A stretch of 64,000 bases of DNA. Source: Pseudomonadota bacterium. GTDB lineage: Bacteria > Pseudomonadota > Alphaproteobacteria > Rhizobiales > Beijerinckiaceae. The stretch lies in the NCBI GenBank assembly GCA_020161575.1, contig JAIUNR010000007.1, positions 186,001-250,000 of the forward strand, given 5' to 3'. A program made the position numbers and the translations under genes. Numbering within the stretch: the stretch's first letter is position 1; the number at the start of each line of letters is the position of its first letter. The notes beneath the pieces were generated by a model. The model had not been told where the DNA came from, searched no databases, and saw nothing but the letters and a program-made list of their open reading frames with translations. Shown in pieces: positions 34,050-42,426 of the stretch.

Positions 34050-34586
34050 ATGCGCAATCGCCTAGACGCGATCATGGCGTGGCTGATTGTCTCCGGGCTT
34101 TCGGTCCTGTGCGGGGGGTGCGGCATTACGATGTCGCTGACTTCGCTGAATTTCGACCCGGAAACCACGGCGAGCGTCGCGCGCAACCCATCTCCCCTTG
34201 ATCCCGGCCTCGATGAGGAGGACTGGCGCCGCGCGCAGGCGGCCTTGTCGCTGGCGGTGGATCCGCAAGGGGGCAGCCTGCCGGTGAACTGGGATAATCC
34301 GGCTTCAAAGCGCAAAGGTTCTTTCACGGCGGCCGGCAACATGGTGCTGGTGGAAAACTCGATCTGCCGCCCCTTCACCGCGACTGTTCTCGCACCCGGC
34401 GCCGCACGTGAAATCCGCTATCGCGGCGAGGCTTGCCGGGTTGGCCCCGGCGATTGGGCGCTCAAGAGCGCCGAACCGCTCGTCGAAGCCACAGCCAGCA
34501 CACGGGGAGCGGGTAAAGCCGCGGCTGGAAGCGCTTCTCAACCGCTGCCGGCGCGGACCAGCGCGATGCTCGACGAGACGCAATAA
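34050..34586 (+). CDS. RT0821/Lpp0805-like surface antigen domain protein
   Basis: A protein of about 178 residues with an N-terminal hydrophobic helix (MAWLIVSGLSVLCGGCG) that may be a lipoprotein signal (Cys in GGC). The conserved domain reads ALSLAVDPQGGSLPVNWDNPASKRKGSFTAAG, then NSICRPFTATVL and YRGEACRVGPGDWALKSAEPL, a pattern shared with the 17-kDa surface-antigen (RT0821/Lpp0805) group. The start is uncertain: in-frame candidates are ATG 33963, 34050 and 34074. A TATAAT at 34032-34037 hints that transcription begins just before 34050. The Arg/Ala/Ser tail is disordered. Confidence 0.6.
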   Translation: MRNRLDAIMAWLIVSGLSVLCGGCGITMSLTSLNFDPETTASVARNPSPLDPGLDEEDWRRAQAALSLAVDPQGGSLPVNWDNPASKRKGSFTAAGNMVLVENSICRPFTATVLAPGAAREIRYRGEACRVGPGDWALKSAEPLVEATASTRGAGKAAAGSASQPLPARTSAMLDETQ

Positions 34587-34706
34587 GGCGCGTGCTGCCG
34601 ACGAATTCTTGCTATATGCGCGGCGATTTCCCATCTAGGGTCTGGACATCGAGCCCGTTTCGGGCCGCGGGACTGGCCGAGTCATTTTTTTGATAAGAGG
34701 ATAGCG

Positions 34707-35624
34707 ATGCGTGATCCCTATCAGGTTCTAGGGGTAAACCGGAGCGCGAACGCGGAGGAAATCAAGCGCGCCTTCCGCAAGCTCGCGAAAACCTATCACC
34801 CGGACCGCAACGCCAACGATCCCAAGGCGCAGGAACGCTTCGCCGAGGCCAACAGTGCCTATGAAATCCTGGGCGACGAGGCCAAGCGCCGCGCTTTCGA
34901 TCGCGGCGAGATCGATGCCGATGGTCGTCCCATGGGGTTTCCGCATCCGGGCTTCGATCCCGCCGGCAGTGCGGGCGGGTTCCGCTTCGATTTCGGCGGA
35001 GCCAGTCCGGGAGGCGCCAAGGGCGATCCGCGCGACTTCTTTTCGGATATCTTCCGGCAATTCGAGGGCGGCACGCGCGAATCAGGGCGCGGCGGTAAAG
35101 GCGGCGGCGAGGGGCGACGCTCCTCGATTCCGCCGGGGGACGATATCACGCTCGAGGCCGCGGTCACACTCGAGGATGTCAGCAATGGCGGCTCGCGCCG
35201 GATCACGCTGCCGGACGGACGTACAATCGAGATCAAGATCCCGAAAGGTATTGCCAATGGCGGCACGGTACGCCTCAAGGGACAGGGACAGCCTTCGGTT
35301 TTCGGCGGGCCGAATGGCGATGTGCTGGTCACCCTGCGCTACCAGCGCCATCCGCGCTTCGAGGTTGATGGCGCGGATTTGCGCGTGCCGATCGCGGTGC
35401 CGCTGCGCGATGCCGTTCTGGGCGGGAGCGTGCGCGTGCCTACCCTCCAGGGCGAGGTCGAGGTGACGGTTCCGGCCTGGACCAGCGGCGGCAAGACCCT
35501 GCGGCTCAAGGGGAAGGGGCTTCCCCTCAACGACCGGGTGGGGGATCTCATGGTGGATCTCAACATCGATCTTGGGCCCCACGACCCCGAGATCGAGGGC
35601 TTTTTCCGCCGCCGCAAGGGATGA
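34707..35624 (+). CDS. DnaJ-like co-chaperone (CbpA type)
   Basis: A 305-residue J-domain protein without the zinc finger. Residues 1-66 are the J-domain with the essential HPD in TYHPDRN. A Gly/Phe-rich linker follows (PGSAGGFRFDFGGAS), then the two substrate-binding beta domains (DITLEAAVTLEDVSNGGSRRITLPDGRTIEIKIPKGIANGGTVRLKGQG and VPIAVPLRDAVLGGSVRVPTLQG). It would deliver substrates to DnaK. GAGGA precedes ATG 34707. The name CbpA/DnaJ-class II is by architecture; the true DnaJ gene should be elsewhere. Confidence 0.9.
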   Translation: MRDPYQVLGVNRSANAEEIKRAFRKLAKTYHPDRNANDPKAQERFAEANSAYEILGDEAKRRAFDRGEIDADGRPMGFPHPGFDPAGSAGGFRFDFGGASPGGAKGDPRDFFSDIFRQFEGGTRESGRGGKGGGEGRRSSIPPGDDITLEAAVTLEDVSNGGSRRITLPDGRTIEIKIPKGIANGGTVRLKGQGQPSVFGGPNGDVLVTLRYQRHPRFEVDGADLRVPIAVPLRDAVLGGSVRVPTLQGEVEVTVPAWTSGGKTLRLKGKGLPLNDRVGDLMVDLNIDLGPHDPEIEGFFRRRKG

Positions 35625-35717
35625 ACCACAGCCCTTTCACCCTTTTGCTTGAACCTTCCTCCGAACCGGGTAAGGAATTCGGCATCAAAGTTTCGCCCCG
35701 CCGGGGCGCCTTTCCGG

Positions 35718-35737
35718 TTTGCTCCGCGCGGAGCAAA
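35718..35737. promoter_or_regulatory. perfect 20-bp palindrome upstream of fabI
   Basis: TTTGCTCCGCGCGGAGCAAA is exactly self-complementary and lies 56 bases before the fabI start. A second, shorter palindrome CGCCCCG-C-CGGGGCG is at 35694-35708. The former could bind a fatty-acid or other dimeric regulator, or the pair could end the dnaJ-like transcript. No T-run favours one choice. Confidence 0.4.
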
Positions 35738-35793
35738 TCGACCGGTATGTCGAGGATCGGGCAAGAATGACGAATGCGAAGGAAGAAAGCTTC

Positions 35794-36603
35794 ATGGCTG
35801 GCGTGATGCGCGGCAAACGCGGGCTCGTGATGGGTGTCGCGAATAATCGTTCGATTGCCTGGGGAATCGCGAAGGCTTGCCGCGAGGCCGGCGCCGAACT
35901 CGCCTTCACCTATCAGGGCGATGCGCTGCGCAAGCGTGTCGAGCCGCTGGCGGCGGAGCTTGGCGCGGCGGTTGTCGGCCATTGTGACGTGACCGACGGT
36001 GCGACCATCGATGCCGTTTTCGCCGAGGTCGAGCGGATCTGGGGCAAGATCGATTTCCTCGTCCATGCGATCGCCTTCTCGGACAAGGATGAATTGACCG
36101 GGCGCTATGTCGAGACGAGCGAGGAGAATTTCAGCAAGACCATGCTGATCTCGTGCTACTCGCTCACCGCTGTGGCACAGCGCGCCGAGAAGTTGATGAA
36201 GGATGGCGGCTCCATCCTCACGCTCACCTATTACGGTGCCGAGAAATGGATGCCTCATTACAACGTGATGGGTGTCGCCAAGGCGGCGCTGGAAGCGAGC
36301 GTGCGGTATCTGGCGGCGGATCTCGGCCCGAACGGCATTCGCGTCAACGCGATTTCCGCCGGCCCGATCAAGACGCTGGCGGCATCGGGGATCGGCGATT
36401 TCCGCTATATCCTCAAGTGGAACGAGTATAATTCGCCGCTTCGCCGCACGGTGACGATCGAGGAAGTGGGTACGAGCGCGGTGTATTTCCTCTCGGATAT
36501 GGGGCGCGGCGTGACGGGCGAGGTGACCCATGTCGATGCCGGCTATCATGTGGTCGGCATGAAGAACCCCGAAGCGCCGGATCTGTCGCTCGACAAGGAA
36601 TGA
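35794..36603 (+). CDS. fabI: enoyl-ACP reductase (NADH), FabI
   Basis: A 269-residue enoyl-ACP reductase for the last step of type II fatty-acid elongation. Seen: GKRGLVMGVANNRSIAWGIAKAC (NAD-binding), the Tyr-x6-Lys catalytic pair in HYNVMGVAKAAL near residue 156, and GPNGIRVNAISAGPIKTLAASGIGDF. ATG 35794 (MAGVMRGKRG) has AAGGAAG eight bases upstream; ATG 35767 would add nine residues. The stop overlaps an in-frame ATG of the next gene, so the following secreted-protein gene may be co-transcribed. Confidence 0.94.
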   Translation: MAGVMRGKRGLVMGVANNRSIAWGIAKACREAGAELAFTYQGDALRKRVEPLAAELGAAVVGHCDVTDGATIDAVFAEVERIWGKIDFLVHAIAFSDKDELTGRYVETSEENFSKTMLISCYSLTAVAQRAEKLMKDGGSILTLTYYGAEKWMPHYNVMGVAKAALEASVRYLAADLGPNGIRVNAISAGPIKTLAASGIGDFRYILKWNEYNSPLRRTVTIEEVGTSAVYFLSDMGRGVTGEVTHVDAGYHVVGMKNPEAPDLSLDKE

Positions 36604-36611
36604 GGAGCCTC

Positions 36612-37100
36612 ATGCACCGCCGCTTTCCCGCGCCTTTCCTGTCCGGTGTGATCACGATGCTTGCTTTGGCCGGGTCCGGCCTGCCGGCGGTTTCGCAGGC
36701 GATCACGCCGCAGGCTCCCGCCGCGCCGCCGGTCGCTGCCGTCTCCGCCGAAGCACCGAAGGTCGTGAAGACGGAAGTCGAGCGCAAGGGACGTTCGGGG
36801 CTCGAGATCTTCATTGGCACCTATCTCACCCTCTCGAAAGAGTGCAAGGTCGGCGCCAATCCCCGGCTTGAAGTCGCTACCCAGCCCAAGGGCGGCAAGG
36901 TGCATACGCGCCCGAACGCCATCAACCTGCGCGCCGTGCCCGGCGCGCCGAAGGGCAATTGCATCGGCACATCGCCCAACGGACTTGGGATTTTCTATCG
37001 CTCCGAGCGCAAGTTCAAGGGTGAGGATGCCTTCACCATCCGCCTTGTCTATCCAAGCGGCGACGTCCGCGAGGTCCATGCGAAGATGATCGTCGAGTAA
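36612..37100 (+). CDS. secreted Cys-containing protein, paralogue of the 41957 gene product
   Basis: A 162-residue exported protein with a signal peptide (FLSGVITMLALAGSGLPAVSQA). Its mature domain contains LTLSKECKVGANPRLEVATQPKGGKVH, KGNCIGTSPNGLGIFYRSERKFKGEDAFTIRL. The order of short motifs (EC...QPkgGK...GxC...YY/FY...FkGeD) recurs in the protein at 41957-42355. ATG 36612 has AGGAG four bases upstream; an earlier ATG at 36600 overlaps the fabI stop. The family is unknown. It sits 6 bases before the histidine-phosphatase gene and thus may belong to the Pls-like operon. Confidence 0.7.
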   Translation: MHRRFPAPFLSGVITMLALAGSGLPAVSQAITPQAPAAPPVAAVSAEAPKVVKTEVERKGRSGLEIFIGTYLTLSKECKVGANPRLEVATQPKGGKVHTRPNAINLRAVPGAPKGNCIGTSPNGLGIFYRSERKFKGEDAFTIRLVYPSGDVREVHAKMIVE

Positions 37101-37106
37101 CCTTGG

Positions 37107-37706
37107 ATGCAACGACTGTATTTTATTCGCCACGGCGAGACCGATTGGAATCGTGACGGGCGTCTTCAGGGGCACATCGATATTCCGCTCAACACGGCGG
37201 GAAAGCGGCAGGCAAAGGCCGCAGGCCTTCACCTCGACCGTCTTCTCGGGGCTACGTCGCAGGCGCTTCCGTTTTATGTAAGCCCCCTCGGGCGGACTCG
37301 CGAGACGGCAGAAATCGTTCGCGAGACGCTGCATGCCCCGCTTGGCGCTGTTGAGGAAGATGCCCGTCTCAAGGAGATCAATTTCGGCCAATGGGAAGGA
37401 AAGACCTGGCCCGAGATTCGCTCCCGGGATCCGGCAGGTGTACGTGGCCGCGACAAGGATCGCTGGAATTTTGTACCGACCGATGGCGAGAGCTACGCCA
37501 TGGTCGAAACACGGCTTTCAGCCTGGCTCGCAACGGTGCAGCAAGATGCGATCGTGGTGTCGCATACCGGGGTGTGCCGCGTGCTGATGGCGATTTTCGG
37601 CGTGAAACCACCCGCGGAGCTGGTCACTGAGGAGATCTGGCAGGGTAAGGTTCTGGTGCTCGAAAAGGGGCGCGCGGAATGGATTCCCGGCCCTGGGCAT
37701 CATTGA
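37107..37706 (+). CDS. histidine phosphatase family protein
   Basis: A 199-residue phosphoglycerate-mutase-like phosphatase. The catalytic RHGETDWN is at residues 8-15, the second Arg is in SPLGRTRETAE near residue 60, Glu near residue 90 (EDARLKEINFGQWEG), and the second His in VVSHTGVCRV near residue 152. Substrate unknown; such proteins act on phosphorylated sugars, nucleotides or proteins. It starts 6 bases after the secreted protein gene, so both may be made from the fabI-side transcript. It is separated by 139 bases from the large synthetase. Confidence 0.9.
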   Translation: MQRLYFIRHGETDWNRDGRLQGHIDIPLNTAGKRQAKAAGLHLDRLLGATSQALPFYVSPLGRTRETAEIVRETLHAPLGAVEEDARLKEINFGQWEGKTWPEIRSRDPAGVRGRDKDRWNFVPTDGESYAMVETRLSAWLATVQQDAIVVSHTGVCRVLMAIFGVKPPAELVTEEIWQGKVLVLEKGRAEWIPGPGHH

Positions 37707-37845
37707 GCGCGGCCGTTTCCGTTAAGCGCGCATTCAGCGCCGACACGTCTATAAGCAGCACTGCGGATTGACTTCTCTGTGAAGCTCCGCTGTTTTGCGG
37801 CACGGGTGTGGGTTGAGGCCCTGCGTTAGGGCCAGCGGAGACGGG

Positions 37846-40800
37846 ATGGACAATCGGGAGGCCGAACCAAAGGCGGCCGTGGACTTTCGCGCGCATCTTG
37901 CGGGAACACGGAATGATTCGCTGATCCGCGAGGAGTCTCTCGCGGATATTTTCCGGGCAAGCGCGGCAGCTGCGCCCGATAAGGTTCTGTTCCGGTCAGG
38001 CAACCGCCAGATGAGCTGGCGTGAAGCCGATGCGGCAACGGATCGCGCTGCCGCCAAACTGACGGCTCTTGGTGCCGGCCCCGGGCTCATCCTCGGTTTG
38101 TGGATGCCGCGCGGCATCGATCTCCTTCTTGCCCAGATCGCCATTGCCAAGAGCGGCGCCGCCTTCCTGCCCTTCGATGCGGATGCGCCTGTCGAGCGCA
38201 TCGCGACCTGCCTCGCGGATTGCGCCGCGATCGGGTTGGTGAGCAACGAAGCCGGCCTGGCGCTCACGCGCGGCCTTGCCGCGCCTGTTCATGAGGCGGG
38301 AGCGCTTCTGGCTGTCAACGATATGGAGACAAGGGAGCCTGCGAAAGCGGGGCCGGATGATCCCGCCTATCTCATTTACACTTCCGGCTCGACGGGTGTG
38401 CCCAAGGGGATTGTGATCTCCAATCGCAATATCTGCCATTTCCTGCGCGCTTCGAATGCGGTCTACGGGTTCAACGCCGAGGATGTCGTCTTCCAGAGCG
38501 GGTCCGTCGCGTTCGATCTGTCGATGGAGGAGATCTGGGTTTCCTATCTTGCCGGGGCGACGCTTTATGTCGCCACCTCGGAGATTCTCTCGGATATCGA
38601 GAACCTGCCCGCCGTGATGGCGCAGAACGGCGTTACCGTCATCGATACCGTGCCGACTTTGATCGCCGCGATCCCGAAGGATATTCCCAGCCTTCGCCTG
38701 ATCCTGTTCGGGGGCGAAGCGTTGCCGCCCGCTTTGGTCGAGCGCTGGTCGCGTCCGGGAAGGCGCATCCTCAATACCTATGGCCCGACGGAAGCCACGG
38801 TGGTCGCCACCTACGAGGAAGTGCGGGCGGGGCGTCCCGTCACGATCGGACGGCCGATCCCCAACTATACCTGCTATGTCGTGGACGAGGCACTGAACCT
38901 TCTTCCGCCAGGGCGGGAGGGTGAGCTTCTCATCGGGGGTCCCGGTATCGCCAGCGGCTATCTCGCACGACCGGAGCTGACGGCCGAAAAATTCATTCCC
39001 AACCCTTTCGTGGCGGATCTCGCCCTAGCGCCCGATCCGGTGCTCTATCGCTCGGGCGATGCCGTCAGTCTCAACGCGGATGGCAATCTCGCCTTCCTCG
39101 GGCGCATCGACGATCAGGTGAAGATCCGCGGGTTCCGCGTCGAGCTTGGCGAGATCGAGGCGGCGCTGGTTGATACGGATGATGTGTTTCAGGCGGCGGT
39201 CGTCGTACGGCAGGATGGCGGGATCGATCGCCTCGTGGCGTTTGTCGTGCCGGAGGCGGAGAGCATCATCGTTCCCACCACCTTGCGCGAGGAGCTCAAG
39301 CGTCGCCTGCCGCCCTACATGATCCCGGAGCGCTTCGAGACGATCGAGGCGCTGCCGCGCATGGTCTCGGGCAAGGCCGACCGCAAGGCGCTGAAGGGGC
39401 TCCCGCTTGCGGAGATCATTCCCGTGGAGGGCGAGGATGATACCGCCCTTACATCGACCGAAAAGCTGCTGCGCGACGCCGCGCACCGCGTGCTGCCGGG
39501 GCGTGCCATTGGGTTCGAGGCGGATTTCTTCCTCGACCTCGGCGGGCATTCGCTGATCGCGGCGCAATTCGTCTCGATCATCCGCGAGACGCCTGCTTTC
39601 GCGGGCATCACGCTGCAGGACATCTACCAGCTTCGTACCTTGCGCAAGATCGGCGCGGCGCTGGACGAGCGTTTCGGCACGCATGACGCGCCCCCGCCTG
39701 ATCTTTCCTTCACGCCGCCGTCCTTTGTGCGCCGTTTCATCTGCGGGGTGGCGCAGTTTGCCAGCCTGCCGCTGATCCTTTCCATCTCCACCCTGCAATG
39801 GCTGGGCGTGTTCATCACCTTCATGCTGGTGAACGAGAAGGATCTGACCTTCTGGGAGACGGTCGGCGTTCTGGTTACGGCTTATGTCTGCATCAAGTTC
39901 GGCACCCTGGCGCTCGTGATCGCGCTCAAATGGATGGTGCTCGGGCGGACGAAGCCGGGTCGCTACCCGCTCTGGGGCAGCTATTTCTTCCGCTGGTGGC
40001 TGGTGCACCGGCTCAATACGCTGGTTCATCCAAGCTATCTCGCCAATTCGCCCATCATGCGCCTCTATTTGCGGCTGATGGGGGCGAAGATCGGTTCGGG
40101 CGTGTTGATCGCCCATGCCGAATTCGGCGCCGCTGATCTCGTCGAGATCGGGGCGGGTGCTTCGATCGGCCACAAGGCGAATATCGCCAATGCCGAGGTG
40201 ATCGGCAACGAGCTGATCATCGGCCGGGTGACGATCGGGCGGGATGCCTATATCGGCAACCAATCCATCGTGCCCGCGGGCTGCGTGATCGGCGCCGATG
40301 CGCGTATCGAGGACATGACCGCTCTGGCCGATGATACGCATGTCGCGGCTTGCGAGATCTGGGACGGGTCACCGGCTCGTCATACGGGTATGGTTGATCG
40401 TGCCGCCCTGCCACAAAAATCACTGCCGGGACCAATCTGGCGGCATATGCAATATTGGGTCTACGGGCTGCTGATCCTCGCCTTTTCCGGCATCGGCCTC
40501 ATCCCGCTTTTCCCCGCCTTCTATGTTTTCGATAACCTCGAAACTTTGCTGGTGGACACGCTGCCCGGCGCGGAATGGTACCATGTGGTGCCTGTCGTTT
40601 CCTGGGTCATGGGCGCGGCCCTGGTGGTCTTCACGCTGGCCTTCGTCATCGCGATCCGCTGGATCCTGATGCCAAGGCGCTTGCAGGAGGGCACGCATTC
40701 CATCCATTCCTGGCTTTATCTGCGCCAATGGATGGTGAACCTCGCCACGGAAGTCTCGCTCGATACGCTCTCCTCGCTCTATGCCACCGTCTATATGCGC

Positions 40801-41874
40801 GGCTGGTATCGCCTGATGGGCGCGCGGATCGGCAAGGGCGCGGAAATCTCGACCAATATCGGCGCGCGCTATGATCTCATCTCGATCGGCGAAGGTTCTT
40901 TTATGGCCGATGAATGCGTGCTCGGCGACGAGGACAACCATCGCGGCTGGGTGACTTTCCGCAAGACGCGGATCGGCAACCGCGTCTTTGTCGGCAACAA
41001 TGCGGTAATCGCGCATGGCAGCGTGCTGGAGGAGGGCTCCCTTGTCGGGGTCAAATCACGCGCGCCCGATAGCGGCCATGTCGGGCGGGAGGAAACCTGG
41101 TTCGGCGCGCCGCCCATCAAGTTTCCGGTGCGCCAGAAATTCGGCGATGTCGGTGCCAACTGGACCTATGAGCCGCCCTTGCGCATGAAGCTTTGGCGCG
41201 CCGCCTTCGAGGCGATGCACACGACCTTCCCGACCATGCTGTTCCTCACGCTCGGGTCCATCGCGGTCTATTTTCATATCTATCCTGCTTACGAGAGGGG
41301 CAATTACGGGCTCGCGGCCTCGAAATTCGTGCTCGCCAGCATGATCATGCCGATGATCATGGTGCTCTCTGTCTGCGCGATCAAATGGCTGCTGATGGGC
41401 GTCTATCGGCCCGTCGCCAAGCCGATGTGGTCATGGTGGGCGATGAAGACGGAGGCCGTGGCCGTGCTCTATTGGGGGCTTGGCGGTAAGGTGCTGCTGG
41501 AGCATCTGCGCGGAACGCCTTTCCTGCCCATGATCCTGCGCCTGTTCGGCACCAAGGTCGGCAAGGGGGTCTACATGGACACCACCGACATTACCGAGTT
41601 CGATTGCGTCTCCATCGGCGATTATGTCGTCATGAACGATCTCTCCTGTCTCCAGACCCATCTCTACGAGGATCGCGTGATGAAGGTCGGCCGGGTCGAG
41701 GTCGGCAATGGTGTCACGATCGGCGCTTTCGCGACCGTGCTCTACGATACCAGGGTCGGTGACTTCGCGCGCCTCCAGCCGCTGACGCTGGTGATGAAGG
41801 GCGAGCATATCCCCGCCAGCACGATCTGGGGCGGCGCGCCGGCCCAGCCTGTGGCTCTGGCGCAACATAGATAA
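37846..41874 (+). CDS. Pls/PosA-like membrane nonribosomal peptide synthetase (poly-amino-acid synthetase type)
   Basis: A 1342-residue multidomain protein. Adenylation domain: YTSGSTGVPKG near residue 177, FDLSMEEIW near 222, NTYGPTEATVVA near 309, GRIDDQVKIRGFRVELGEIE near 418, SGKADRKAL near 507. Carrier domain: DLGGHSLIAAQ, Ser near residue 568 for phosphopantetheine. Six membrane helices (about 640-700, 870-935, 1125-1180) alternate with three left-handed beta-helix modules (about 745-830, 990-1070, 1235-1335). This is the known layout of epsilon-poly-lysine synthetase, where a loaded amino acid is polymerised at the membrane. The pocket residue aligned to GrsA 239 is Glu, favouring a cationic amino acid. 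GGAG five bases upstream fixes ATG 37846. Confidence 0.85.
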   Translation: MDNREAEPKAAVDFRAHLAGTRNDSLIREESLADIFRASAAAAPDKVLFRSGNRQMSWREADAATDRAAAKLTALGAGPGLILGLWMPRGIDLLLAQIAIAKSGAAFLPFDADAPVERIATCLADCAAIGLVSNEAGLALTRGLAAPVHEAGALLAVNDMETREPAKAGPDDPAYLIYTSGSTGVPKGIVISNRNICHFLRASNAVYGFNAEDVVFQSGSVAFDLSMEEIWVSYLAGATLYVATSEILSDIENLPAVMAQNGVTVIDTVPTLIAAIPKDIPSLRLILFGGEALPPALVERWSRPGRRILNTYGPTEATVVATYEEVRAGRPVTIGRPIPNYTCYVVDEALNLLPPGREGELLIGGPGIASGYLARPELTAEKFIPNPFVADLALAPDPVLYRSGDAVSLNADGNLAFLGRIDDQVKIRGFRVELGEIEAALVDTDDVFQAAVVVRQDGGIDRLVAFVVPEAESIIVPTTLREELKRRLPPYMIPERFETIEALPRMVSGKADRKALKGLPLAEIIPVEGEDDTALTSTEKLLRDAAHRVLPGRAIGFEADFFLDLGGHSLIAAQFVSIIRETPAFAGITLQDIYQLRTLRKIGAALDERFGTHDAPPPDLSFTPPSFVRRFICGVAQFASLPLILSISTLQWLGVFITFMLVNEKDLTFWETVGVLVTAYVCIKFGTLALVIALKWMVLGRTKPGRYPLWGSYFFRWWLVHRLNTLVHPSYLANSPIMRLYLRLMGAKIGSGVLIAHAEFGAADLVEIGAGASIGHKANIANAEVIGNELIIGRVTIGRDAYIGNQSIVPAGCVIGADARIEDMTALADDTHVAACEIWDGSPARHTGMVDRAALPQKSLPGPIWRHMQYWVYGLLILAFSGIGLIPLFPAFYVFDNLETLLVDTLPGAEWYHVVPVVSWVMGAALVVFTLAFVIAIRWILMPRRLQEGTHSIHSWLYLRQWMVNLATEVSLDTLSSLYATVYMRGWYRLMGARIGKGAEISTNIGARYDLISIGEGSFMADECVLGDEDNHRGWVTFRKTRIGNRVFVGNNAVIAHGSVLEEGSLVGVKSRAPDSGHVGREETWFGAPPIKFPVRQKFGDVGANWTYEPPLRMKLWRAAFEAMHTTFPTMLFLTLGSIAVYFHIYPAYERGNYGLAASKFVLASMIMPMIMVLSVCAIKWLLMGVYRPVAKPMWSWWAMKTEAVAVLYWGLGGKVLLEHLRGTPFLPMILRLFGTKVGKGVYMDTTDITEFDCVSIGDYVVMNDLSCLQTHLYEDRVMKVGRVEVGNGVTIGAFATVLYDTRVGDFARLQPLTLVMKGEHIPASTIWGGAPAQPVALAQHR

Positions 41875-41956
41875 AATACGTAGGTAAGGCGTGCGTTCTC
41901 GCTGGCTTAAGGAATGGCAATGGCTAGGGTCCGCCCGGTTCAACCGGGAGCGGATC

Positions 41957-42355
41957 ATGAAGTTTTTGAAAATCCTCGCCGCCGCCTTTTTTCTCGGCAA
42001 TCTCTGCCATGTGGCTGTTGCTGAAACGATCTCCGTCAATGTTCCGGCGGGCAAGAGAAGTGCCGTCACTTCCTTTGGCTCGTATTCGATTGACGAGTGC
42101 ACCGGTGCGGCCGTGCCGGAAGGGCGGATTTCGCGCCAGCCCGCGAACGGCAAGCTGGAAGTCGTCGAGGAGCGCAGGCCAATGAAGGCCGGGCGCTGCG
42201 GCACGATTATGGCCAATGTTCTGGTTGTGTACTACACGCCCAAGGCAGGCTTTCGCGGTTCTGACGAAGGCACCGTGGATTTCACCAGTCAGATCGTGAT
42301 GGAAAGCTCTCAGATTCGTTCGCGCAGTCTCTATCTCACCATCTCGGTGAAGTGA
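41957..42355 (+). CDS. secreted Cys-containing protein, paralogue of the 36612 gene product
   Basis: A 132-residue exported protein with signal peptide MKFLKILAAAFFLGNLCHVAVA. The mature part shows SYSIDECTGAAVPEGRISRQPANGKLEV, AGRCGTIMANVLVVYYTPKAGFRGSDEGTVDF, the same order of motifs as the protein at 36612-37100. ATG 41957 has GGAG six bases upstream, and that site lies in a small hairpin (41934-41948, CCCGGTT/AACCGGG) which could limit translation. Family unknown. It lies 82 bases after the Pls-like gene, so a link with that system is plausible but unproven. Confidence 0.68.
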   Translation: MKFLKILAAAFFLGNLCHVAVAETISVNVPAGKRSAVTSFGSYSIDECTGAAVPEGRISRQPANGKLEVVEERRPMKAGRCGTIMANVLVVYYTPKAGFRGSDEGTVDFTSQIVMESSQIRSRSLYLTISVK

Positions 42356-42426
42356 GCTGAGTTGAAACGGGGCATGGGGCGTTTCCACCCCTTTTCCCCT
42401 CGCTGCTTTCCCGCTAAACCCGGCAT

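Noticed and set aside
37768-37796. TTGACT plus TGTTTT as a promoter for the Pls-like gene
   Set aside because: The -10 half is weak; not strong enough to list as a feature.
39025-40341. A 438-codon reverse-strand frame inside the Pls-like gene
   Set aside because: Low-complexity Arg/Asp/His-rich translation without domain signature; antisense shadow.
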